DNA from: CAIXSE01 sp040769125
GTDB taxonomy: Bacteria; Actinomycetota; Thermoleophilia; UBA2241
Direction of reading: 5' to 3'
NCBI GenBank assembly: GCA_040769125.1
Contig: JAXGLO010000001.1
Location: 930,001 to 994,000 of the forward strand
Length of the DNA stretch: 64,000 nt
Shown here piece after piece: positions 34,381 to 41,940 of the stretch. A program made the position numbers and the translations under genes. Positions within the stretch are counted from its first letter, which is position 1. Each line of letters starts with the position of its first letter. A model generated the notes under the pieces. The model saw only the letters and a program-made list of their open reading frames with translations, had not been told where the DNA came from and ran no database searches.

Positions 34381-36426
34381 CTATGCTGTGACGCGCAGCA
34401 GCTCGAGGTAGCTCGTCTCGCCTTCGAGCACCTTGCGCACGCCGTCGTCGCGCAGGGAGTCGACGCCCTTGCTCCGGGCCAGAAGCTGGATCTCGTGCGT
34501 GGAGGCGCCCGTGGCGATGGCCTCGCGAACGTCGTTGTCGACGACCAGAACCTCGTAGAGGCCGACACGGCCGCGGTAGCCGGTGTTGAAGCACTTGGAG
34601 CAGCCCACTGGGCTCTGGACCCTCATGCGCCGCTCGGGGGGTGGTCCGAGGCCGATCTCCTCCCAGCGTGCGGCGCTGATATCCTCGGTCGTACGGCAGT
34701 GCGGGCACAGGCGTCGCACGAGGCGCTGGGCAACAACGCATCGCCAGGCTGCGGCCACGAGGTAGCGCGGCACGCCCATCTCGACGAGTCGGTTGACGGC
34801 CGCCGCGGCGTCGTTGGTGTGCAGCGTGCTGAAGACCTGATGGCCGGTGATCGCGGCGTCGGCGGCCATCTTCGCGGTCTCGAGGTCGCGGATCTCGCCC
34901 ACCATGATCACATCCGGGTCGGCGCGCACCAGCGAGCGTAGCGCCTGCGCGAAGGTGAGGCCGATCACCGGCTTGACCTCGCTCTGGACAACGCCGGTGA
35001 TCTTGCGCTCGACGGGGTCTTCGACGGTGTAGATCTTGCGCTCGCTGCTCTTGATGAGCTCCAGCGTCGTGTACAGGGTCGTCGACTTGCCCGACCCGGT
35101 TGGCCCCACGATCACGATGCCGCCTTCGGGGGCTCGCAGGGCCTGTTCGAAGCGGCTGAGGCTGGTGCCGCTGAGGCCCAGAGAGGCGAGACTCTGCGGC
35201 AGCGGTGAGACCTCGAGGATGCGGATCGTGATGTTCTCGCCGTAGAGGCTTGGGATGGTGGCGAGGCGGAGATCGACGGCCTCGCCGCTCGACAGCTCGA
35301 AGGAGGTGCGCCCATCCTGAGGGAGGCGGCGCTCGGCGATGTCGAGGCTGCCCATGATCTTCAGGCGGCTCAGGATGCCCGGCTGCAGCTCCTTGGAGAA
35401 CTCGCTCAGATCGTGCAGTACGCCGTCGATGCGGCAGCGCACCGCGAGCCTGTCCTCGCGCGGCTCGAGGTGGATGTCTGAGGCGTGCATGGCCGCGGCA
35501 TCGGCGAGCAGGCCATCGACGATCTCGATGACGCTGGCGTCGGTAGCTCCCGGTGCGGGCTCGAGCTCGTTCTCAGTGGCCTCCTCGTCGTGTGCATCCT
35601 TGAGCTTGCCGCGTGAGCTGAGGTAGACGTTGGCGGCGTCGTCGAAGCCAGACTCGCTGCAGACGAGCGGTACGACCCGTTTGCCGGTGCGCATGCCTAC
35701 CTCGTCGATGGTGATGATGTCGAGGGGGTTGGTCATGGCGAGCATGAGGGCGCCGTCTTCGACCCTGAGCGGGATTACGCGGTGGCGGATCATGAAGTCG
35801 CGCGGCAGGAGGTTGATGACACCTGGCTGGGGTGCCACCCGGGCGAGGTCGGCGACGCCGAGGTGCATCTGACCGGCTACGGCCGTGACGATGTCGTGCT
35901 CGGCGACAAGGCCCTCGGAGATGAGGAGCCGGCCGAGGCGGTCGCCGCTTCTGCGCTGGCGAGCGAGGGCGTCCTCGAGCTGCTCACGGCTGAGGAGCCC
36001 GCTCGCCATGAGCAGGGCGCCCAGCTTGAGCCGGCCGGCGGATCGCCGCTTGCGGCCGCCCACGAGACTGTCAATTCTGTCCGCGAGCTCCTCGGCGGAG
36101 AAGGGCTTGACGACGAAGTCGGCGGCGCCCAGGCGGTGTGCGCGCTCCACTACGGTGAAGTCGCTCGACGAGGAGAGCGCCACGATGGGCGAGTTGCGCA
36201 GCTGCCGATCGGCGCCGAGGTGGCGCAGGAGCTTGAAGCCGTCCTGCTCGGCCAGGTCGAGATCGAGGACAATGGCGTCGGGCCGGCGCTCTGCCAGGAG
36301 CTTGATACCCTCCGGGTCGCCGAGGCCGACGGTGACCTCGTATGCCTGGCTGAACTGCGTGGTGAGCGCGTCGAGGAGATCAATGTCGTCGCTGATGATC
36401 GCCAGTATCGTGACCGCAACGCTCAC
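34381..36426 (-). CDS. Receiver domain fused to a PilB/GspE-type assembly ATPase
   Basis: A 681-residue protein. Residues 1-125 form a CheY-like receiver with acidic residues ISDD and a phosphorylatable Asp in VLDLDL (about 55), SSSS and VVKPFSAEEL with the conserved Lys. Residues 130-235 are a MshEN-type domain (LGALLMASGLLSREQLEDAL, LGRLLISEGL) that in relatives binds c-di-GMP or partners. The rest is a secretion ATPase with ASDIHLEPREDRLAVRCRIDG, Walker A GPTGSGKST, the Asp box, Walker B DPDVIMVGEIRD and a zinc tetracysteine (CPHC, CSKC). No other pilus or type II secretion genes are in the window. The receiver suggests phosphorylation control of pilus or secretion assembly. Confidence 0.88.
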   Translation of the reverse strand: MSVAVTILAIISDDIDLLDALTTQFSQAYEVTVGLGDPEGIKLLAERRPDAIVLDLDLAEQDGFKLLRHLGADRQLRNSPIVALSSSSDFTVVERAHRLGAADFVVKPFSAEELADRIDSLVGGRKRRSAGRLKLGALLMASGLLSREQLEDALARQRRSGDRLGRLLISEGLVAEHDIVTAVAGQMHLGVADLARVAPQPGVINLLPRDFMIRHRVIPLRVEDGALMLAMTNPLDIITIDEVGMRTGKRVVPLVCSESGFDDAANVYLSSRGKLKDAHDEEATENELEPAPGATDASVIEIVDGLLADAAAMHASDIHLEPREDRLAVRCRIDGVLHDLSEFSKELQPGILSRLKIMGSLDIAERRLPQDGRTSFELSSGEAVDLRLATIPSLYGENITIRILEVSPLPQSLASLGLSGTSLSRFEQALRAPEGGIVIVGPTGSGKSTTLYTTLELIKSSERKIYTVEDPVERKITGVVQSEVKPVIGLTFAQALRSLVRADPDVIMVGEIRDLETAKMAADAAITGHQVFSTLHTNDAAAAVNRLVEMGVPRYLVAAAWRCVVAQRLVRRLCPHCRTTEDISAARWEEIGLGPPPERRMRVQSPVGCSKCFNTGYRGRVGLYEVLVVDNDVREAIATGASTHEIQLLARSKGVDSLRDDGVRKVLEGETSYLELLRVTA

Positions 36427-36691
36427 GGGGTTCCTCCACGTCCGCCTGTCGCCTAGTCTAGCCTACGCGCCGGCAGGTCGCGGCCGGCGACGCCGGCCGC
36501 GACGGTGGACGTTGCCGCCGCCGACGCACTGCCTGCGGTGGACGTTGTCGTCTTCGGACGGCGTCCGCGGATGGACGATCACCGCGGGCGGACGGCGGCC
36601 ACGGGCGGACGATCGCCGCGCCGGTTTCGTGGCCGCGGTGCGCGCCTGCGGAAGAGACGAGGGGAGGGCGGCGGTAGCGGAGAAAGGAAGC

Positions 36692-36757
36692 GCCGGGCCG
36701 GTGGGGCTTTCACGCGGATGTGGTCCGTCTGGGGCTTGTGAGGGAGACCGGCCCGGC
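36692..36757 (+). ncRNA. Candidate structured RNA element (nested hairpin)
   Basis: Three coaxial stems: P1 11 bp perfect (36692-36702 with 36747-36757), P2 7 bp (36707-36713 with 36738-36744, two G-U pairs) and P3 4-5 bp (36714-36718 with 36724-36728) closing a 5-nt loop. It does not match a class I recognise. Confidence 0.3.
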
Positions 36758-36981
36758 TGTGAGAGAGGATGTCATGCCGGGCGGGGTCCCGGCGAGTCGT
36801 CCCCTTGACCTCATTCACCCTATCGGCCGCCGCTCGATGGACGTGAGGATCAGCTGCGACGAAGCGTTGCCAGCAGCGACAACGATTCGGCCCGGGCCGG
36901 GAGGTTGCCATGGCGCCGCGATGCGCGGCTGGGCGGGCATCGCGGCAGGCGCGCTCATCGCGGCGTCGCCCGGCGGCCGGT

Positions 36982-36990
36982 TGCTATAAT
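36982..36990 (+). promoter_or_regulatory. Extended -10 promoter of accC
   Basis: TGC-TATAAT (TG at 36982, consensus hexamer 36985-36990), 56 nt before the accC start. Confidence 0.7.
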
Positions 36991-37046
36991 CCGCTGCACG
37001 TCGCCGCCGGGAGCGGGGCGGCGTAAAACGCGTCTTGGGAGCAGGC

Positions 37047-38387
37047 ATGTTCGACAAGATCCTGATTGCCAACCGTGGCGAGATCGCCATCCGCGTTATC
37101 CGCGCCTGTAAGGAGCTGGGCGTGAAGACTGTGGCCGTGTACTCGGAGGCCGACGCCGACTGCCTGCATGTGCGCTACGCTGACGAGGCCGTGTGTATCG
37201 GCCCCGCCGCGGCCTCCCGGAGCTATCTTGTGATGCCGGCGCTCATCCAAGCGGCCCTGCAGACCGGCGCGCAGGCGATTCACCCCGGCTACGGCTTTCT
37301 CGCCGAGCGCGCCGAGTTCTCGCGGCTGTGCCGTGAGCAGGGCCTCAAGTTCATCGGCCCCTCGCCGGAGTCCATCGACCTCATGGGCGACAAGGCTGCG
37401 GCGCGCGCCACGATGACCGCCGCCGGCGTGCTGGTCACACCCGGTTCAGAGGACGTCATCGAGGATTTCGAGGTGGCCGAGGCTGTGGTGCGGCGCATCG
37501 GCCTGCCGGTGATGGTCAAGGCGTCCGCCGGCGGCGGTGGCAAGGGCATCCGCATCGTCAGGGAGGCCTCGGAGCTGCACGCTGCGGTGCGCCAGGCGCA
37601 GGCGGAGGCCGAGGCCGCCTTCGGCAACGGCGCCGTGTACGTGGAGAAGTACATAGCGGCGCCGCGCCACATCGAGATCCAGGTGCTCGTCGACGGCGAG
37701 GGGCACGGCATCCACCTCGGCGAGCGCGACTGCTCGATCCAGCGTCGCCACCAGAAGCTCATCGAGGAAGCGCCGTCGCCGGCTGTCTCGCCGGAGCTGC
37801 GGCAGCGCATGGGCGAGGCCGCCGTAACGGCCGCTGTGGCGGCTCACTATGAGGGCGCCGGTACCGTCGAGTTCCTCCTCGACGCCGACGACAGCTTCTA
37901 CTTCATGGAGATGAACACCCGTGTGCAGGTTGAGCACTGCGTGACCGAGATGGTGACGGGCATCGATATCGTGAAGGCCGGTATCCGCATCGCTGCCGGC
38001 GAGGGGCTGTCGATCACGCAGGATCAGGTCCGCGTGGAGGGCCATGCCATCGAGTATCGCATCAACGCCGAGGATCCCGCGAGCAACTTCATGCCCTCTC
38101 CCGGCCTTGTGACGCAGTGGGTGCCGCCAGGCGGGCCGTGGGTGCGTTTCGACAGCCACGTCTATCAGGGCTACATGGTGCCGCCCTTCTACGATAGCCT
38201 GCTGGGCAAGCTGATCGTCTGGGGGCGCGACCGCGAGGAGTGTCTGGCGCGCTCGCGCTGGGCGCTCGAGCAGTTCCTCGTCGACGGCGTGAAGACGGTG
38301 ATTCCCTTCCACCGCGTGGTGCTCGAACATCCGCTGTTCGTGGCGGGCAAGGTCAATACGCACTTCATCGAGGAGCACCTGGGCTGA
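37047..38387 (+). CDS. accC: Biotin carboxylase subunit of acetyl-/acyl-CoA carboxylase
   Basis: Carboxylates biotin on its carrier protein using ATP and bicarbonate, the first step of malonyl-CoA formation. The 446-residue protein has the N-terminal KILIANRGEIAIRVIRA, the ATP-grasp glycine loop ASAGGGGKGIR, ERDCSIQRRHQKLIEEAPSP shortened here to the family signature, FMEMNTRVQVEH and the catalytic Arg in that segment. The C-terminal B domain is complete. The ATG at 37047 has GGGAG ahead; an ATG at 37035 would add four residues. It stands alone, with no biotin carrier or carboxyltransferase gene adjacent, unlike many accB-accC operons. Confidence 0.95.
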   Translation: MFDKILIANRGEIAIRVIRACKELGVKTVAVYSEADADCLHVRYADEAVCIGPAAASRSYLVMPALIQAALQTGAQAIHPGYGFLAERAEFSRLCREQGLKFIGPSPESIDLMGDKAAARATMTAAGVLVTPGSEDVIEDFEVAEAVVRRIGLPVMVKASAGGGGKGIRIVREASELHAAVRQAQAEAEAAFGNGAVYVEKYIAAPRHIEIQVLVDGEGHGIHLGERDCSIQRRHQKLIEEAPSPAVSPELRQRMGEAAVTAAVAAHYEGAGTVEFLLDADDSFYFMEMNTRVQVEHCVTEMVTGIDIVKAGIRIAAGEGLSITQDQVRVEGHAIEYRINAEDPASNFMPSPGLVTQWVPPGGPWVRFDSHVYQGYMVPPFYDSLLGKLIVWGRDREECLARSRWALEQFLVDGVKTVIPFHRVVLEHPLFVAGKVNTHFIEEHLG

Positions 38388-38481
38388 GACTTGAGGATCA
38401 CCCGGGCTGAGACGGCCTGCCGCCGTTCTGCCGGGTGCGGACGGTATCAGCCGGCAAGCGCTCCTGTCGCAGAGGAGACCC

Positions 38482-39414
38482 TCACGAAGCCGGCGGCCGG
38501 CCGATATCGTCCTCCTCGGCGCTTGCGCGGCGGACGTCGAAGCCAGCGGCGGCGATCTGTGTAAGCAGCCGCTCGGCCGCCGGATCGAGCGCCTCCGCCA
38601 CGTCGGCTTCGTCTCGGCCGCGAGCGCTTAAGGTGATGTTGATCATGCGCTCGCTGCCCAGCTTCCTGGCGCGCGACTTGACGTACACGGCTGGGAAGTC
38701 GGCCTCTGCCGCGCCGAGAATGCCGGCGATCGCGGACTCGTCCTGCAGTTCGACGATGAGCACGCGCTCTTCGTAGACGGCCGCGCCGAAGATCGTGGCG
38801 AACACTGCGTCCAGCGATTCGTCGACGATCGCCATGAGTTCGGCCGGCACGCCCGGCAGCGAGATGATCGTGGTCTCTCCGGAGCGGCTGAGGACGGCCG
38901 GGGCGCCGCCCACGGGGTTGACTAGCGGCGTCGCTCCAGCCGGCAGACGCGCCATCTTACGGCGGCTCTCGTTCATCTCGGCGAACGGGACGAAGCCACG
39001 GGCGTGGAACTCCGCGTACTTCTCGGCGACGAGGCGCTCCGCCTCCGGATGGGTGGCGAGCTTCACGCCCAGGCCGAGGGCGACGCCTTCCAGGGTGCGG
39101 TCGTCGGAGGTGGGCCCGAGGCCGCCTACGGTGAAGACGAGAGCCGGCCGGCGCTCGAGGCAGTCGCGGACCTCGGCGGCGATCGCCTCCACGTCGTCCC
39201 GCAGCATGACAGTGCGGCGCACGAGCCCGCCGAGGACGGTAACGCGCACGCACAACCAGTTGGTGTTGGTGTCGAGCACGTCGCCGATGAGTACCTCGTT
39301 GCCGGCGGAGACGATCTCGACGATAGGGGCGGCGGTGCGTTCGTCGACCGCGCCCCGCCTGGGGATGAAGCCGCTCACAGGCGGAGTCTCGCAGACATCA
39401 TGCAGCTTTGGCAA
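38482..39414 (-). CDS. CinA-type molybdopterin-binding-domain protein
   Basis: A 310-residue protein with the CinA N-terminal domain: EIVSAGNEVLIGDVLDTNTNWL, VFTVGGLGPTSDDRTLEGVA, NPVGGAPAV and ISLPGVPAEL. In bacteria this domain hydrolyses ADP-ribose or related pyrophosphates; the C-terminal deamidase (PncC) domain that completes CinA is absent. The last 70 residues resemble the small alpha/beta segment between the two domains. The ATG at 39414 gives about 30 residues before the domain; a GTG at 39348 would be closer to family length. It converges on accC. Confidence 0.85.
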   Translation of the reverse strand: MPKLHDVCETPPVSGFIPRRGAVDERTAAPIVEIVSAGNEVLIGDVLDTNTNWLCVRVTVLGGLVRRTVMLRDDVEAIAAEVRDCLERRPALVFTVGGLGPTSDDRTLEGVALGLGVKLATHPEAERLVAEKYAEFHARGFVPFAEMNESRRKMARLPAGATPLVNPVGGAPAVLSRSGETTIISLPGVPAELMAIVDESLDAVFATIFGAAVYEERVLIVELQDESAIAGILGAAEADFPAVYVKSRARKLGSERMINITLSARGRDEADVAEALDPAAERLLTQIAAAGFDVRRASAEEDDIGRPPAS

Positions 39415-39455
39415 GGAGGTGGTCGCCGCCGGGACGGGGCGTGGTGCTCATCGTG

Positions 39456-39461
39456 TATACT
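39456..39461 (+). promoter_or_regulatory. Candidate -10 of the glutamine amidotransferase gene
   Basis: TATACT, preceded directly by TG, 25 nt before the GTG start. A strong ribosome-binding site AAGGAGG (39475-39481) follows. Confidence 0.5.
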
Positions 39462-39486
39462 CGTAGTACTCGGGAAGGAGGGTGCC

Positions 39487-40200
39487 GTGGCGACCAAACC
39501 TTTGGTGATTCTGCAGCACGAGGCGGACAATCCGCCGGGGGCAATTGCCACCGCTCTCGAGCGCCTCTCTGTGCCCTTCGAAGTCCGGCGCCTCGATCTC
39601 GGCGATCCGGTGCCGGTCTGGCCCACCGAGATCGCCGGGGTCATCAGCATGGGCGGAGCTCTCGATCTCCGTCACATTCGCAAGCTGCCATACCTCAAGG
39701 CCGAACAGGAGCTCCTGCGCACGATCGTGCATCAGGGGGGCCCTGTGTGGGGCATCTGCCTCGGTGCGCAGATCCTCACGCTGGCGCGCGGCGGCGAGGT
39801 CTGGCGACACCGGGGGGCGGCAGTGGGGTGGGTGCAAGTCGCCAAGGTCCTCGATGACCCTCTCCTGCAAGGTGTGCCCTCCCCGTTCCCGGTCTTCAGC
39901 TGGCGCAAGTATGCGTGCAGCCTTCCTCTGGCGGCGCGTCGTGTGGCGTACTCCGACGAAACCGCCTGGGTCTTCCGCGCCGGCGGCCGCGCGTGGGGCA
40001 TTCAGTTCCATCCGGAGATCACCGAGGAACTTGCAGATCTGTGGATAGCCGAAGTCGTCGCGGACAAGCGTCGCAAGCGCGCCGAATATGCGGAGCAGTT
40101 GCGCCGGGAGACCCAGGAGTACCTTCCCGGCCATGCGGCGTTCTGCCGCCTGCTCACTGAGAATTTCGTGCGCGCGAGCGGTCTGCTTCCGGAGCCGTAG
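39487..40200 (+). CDS. Class I glutamine amidotransferase-like protein
   Basis: A 237-residue stand-alone GATase1 domain. The nucleophile is in WGICLGAQIL (Cys91), and the triad is completed by FHPE about 90 residues later. GVISMGGALDL forms the oxyanion region. Stand-alone proteins of this kind hydrolyse glutamine or gamma-glutamyl compounds, or act on unidentified amides, and are often annotated as GMP-synthase-like; it lacks a synthetase domain. The GTG start at 39487 is set by AAGGAGG 5 nt ahead. It is followed 24 nt later by the protease gene, possibly in one transcript. Confidence 0.87.
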   Translation: MATKPLVILQHEADNPPGAIATALERLSVPFEVRRLDLGDPVPVWPTEIAGVISMGGALDLRHIRKLPYLKAEQELLRTIVHQGGPVWGICLGAQILTLARGGEVWRHRGAAVGWVQVAKVLDDPLLQGVPSPFPVFSWRKYACSLPLAARRVAYSDETAWVFRAGGRAWGIQFHPEITEELADLWIAEVVADKRRKRAEYAEQLRRETQEYLPGHAAFCRLLTENFVRASGLLPEP

Positions 40201-40224
40201 TCATCCTCGCAGGCTGAGAGGAGC

Positions 40225-41769
40225 GTGCGCACGTCTCCCGGCGCCGGGCCGCGCGACTCACATGAGGTGAGCGCCCCGGCCCGCAGGGCGCTCTTCGAGA
40301 TCGAGCGCGAGCAACGCTGGCGTATCTGGCTGTTGTTTTCGCTGCTCGTTGCCCTGGTCTTCGTCGGCGTGTGGGCGGCGTGCCTTATCGTCAGCCTGGG
40401 CCTGGCTGTGTTTCTGCCGGGGGTAGATACCTGGAGCTGGCTGTTCGCCCTGGATGGCAGCGCCGCGGTGCTTGGAGGAGCGCTCGCCGCCGCCACGGTG
40501 TACTGGTTCGCCTCGCGCGTCGGCGCCCGGCGCCGGCTGCTGCGCGCCTTGCACTGCAGGCCGCTCGATCTCGGCGACCGCTATCACCGTCGGCTGGCCA
40601 ACGTCGTGGAGGAGATGCGCCTCGCCACAGGGGCGACCACGATCGAGTGCTACACGGTCGACGCCCTCGGGCTCAACGCCTTTGCCTTCAGCGATCTGCG
40701 AGGCGGCGGTGTCGTGGGCGTCACCGAGGGTGCGCTGGCGCGGCTGTCGCGGCAGCAGCTCGAGGCGATCGTCGCCCACGAGTTCGGTCACATTCTCTCG
40801 GGCAGTTACGTGACCGCGACCGTGGCGTGCCTCCTCTTCGGCATCTACTCGGAGGTTGGCGAGCGGCTGGAGGAGGCCGCCCTCGCCGGTCGGAGTGGCG
40901 GCACTGCTTCGCTCTCACTCGCGGTGCTTGGGTTGCGGGCCTGGCTCTGGCTGCTGCAACTCGCTTCCTCGATCACGGGGGCGGCGCTCAGCCGTGAGCG
41001 CGAGCGGCAGGCCGATCTAGCTGCGGCCCGCTACCTGCGCGATCCGCTGAGCCTCGCCGAGGCTCTACGTATTGTGAGCCGGCATCCTGCGGGGGCCGGC
41101 TACATCCCGGAGGGGCTGACGCCGCTCTGCATCCGCGCGGTGAGCGGCAGGGAGCCATGGCTGCTCACGCGTTTGCAGCGCACGCACCTTCCGCTCGATG
41201 AGCGCATCGGCATGCTCCTCACATTGGCCAATGTCTCGCCCGCCGAGTTCGAAGGTCAAGCGGAGCGTGCCGTCGATAACCTCAAGGGCCACGAGCACTG
41301 GGCGTCGCCGCCCACAGCCGCGCTCGCCGCGGCGCCCCCGGGCCTTCGGCCTGCTGCGCCGGACGGCGCTCCCGGGACGTGTCCTGGTTGTGGCGCGGGC
41401 CTGCTGGCCGCGGATTACGAGGGGATGCACATCCGCGTCTGCCCGTCGTGCGGCGGCCGCCTGGCGGGATCCGCGGACGTGAGCCGCATGCTTGCGCGCC
41501 GCGAGGTCGGCTTCAGCTCAGACCAGGAGCGACTGGCCGATCTCGTGGCGGAGGCGGGCGACGAGCGGCGACGCGCCGCCCGGCGGTCGCGCGACCCCGG
41601 GGTCGTGCGGCTCGTCGCGTGTCCCGGCTGCGGCAGCACGATGATGCGTCGCCATTTCAGCTACGAGCACGCGATCGAGGTCGACTACTGCAGCATCTGC
41701 AACCTGTTCTGGTTCGAGAGGGACGAGCTGGAGGCGCTGCAGATCCTCGCCGAGCGGCAGTCGGGCTGA
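40225..41769 (+). CDS. M48 (HtpX-like) membrane metalloprotease fused to zinc-ribbon domains
   Basis: A 514-residue protein. Two N-terminal membrane segments (about 32-62 and 74-95) are followed by a zinc protease domain with NAFAFSDLRGGGVVGVTEGAL, the HEFGH motif (about 185) and the third ligand in SRERERQADLAAARYL. A further hydrophobic pair lies between. The last 150 residues hold two zf-TFIIB-like ribbons: CPGCGAGLL with CPSCGG, and CPGCGSTMM with CSICNLFWFERDELEAL. Proteases of this family degrade damaged membrane proteins. The ribbon addition is unusual and may recognise substrates. GTG at 40225 gives the usual topology. Confidence 0.88.
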   Translation: MRTSPGAGPRDSHEVSAPARRALFEIEREQRWRIWLLFSLLVALVFVGVWAACLIVSLGLAVFLPGVDTWSWLFALDGSAAVLGGALAAATVYWFASRVGARRRLLRALHCRPLDLGDRYHRRLANVVEEMRLATGATTIECYTVDALGLNAFAFSDLRGGGVVGVTEGALARLSRQQLEAIVAHEFGHILSGSYVTATVACLLFGIYSEVGERLEEAALAGRSGGTASLSLAVLGLRAWLWLLQLASSITGAALSRERERQADLAAARYLRDPLSLAEALRIVSRHPAGAGYIPEGLTPLCIRAVSGREPWLLTRLQRTHLPLDERIGMLLTLANVSPAEFEGQAERAVDNLKGHEHWASPPTAALAAAPPGLRPAAPDGAPGTCPGCGAGLLAADYEGMHIRVCPSCGGRLAGSADVSRMLARREVGFSSDQERLADLVAEAGDERRRAARRSRDPGVVRLVACPGCGSTMMRRHFSYEHAIEVDYCSICNLFWFERDELEALQILAERQSG

Positions 41770-41940
41770 GCGGGCGCGGACGGCTCGGCTGCCTGTGGCC
41801 GGTCGGGCGCGCGGCTCAGAGGTGGACGCCGACGACATTGACCGCCATCTGTACGGATGGCCAGGCGCGCGCGACTCAGAGGCCGCTCTGCAGCGGCACG
41901 TCCGATGTCTCGGAGGCTGCGCCGACCGTGCCGAGGCGGT

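Larger units (their letters stand above)
36427..37046. other. 620-bp intergenic region upstream of accC
   Basis: No credible gene. It contains degenerate GGACG/GGCGG-rich repeats (about 36500-36620), a nested hairpin (36692-36757) and an extended -10 promoter (36982-36990). Open frames here have no domain features and composition typical of random GC-rich frames. Confidence 0.5.

Noticed and set aside
36505..36989. Short plus-strand open frames upstream of accC
   Set aside because: Low-complexity Arg/Gly-rich translations over repeats; they overlap the hairpin and promoter and lack ribosome-binding sites.
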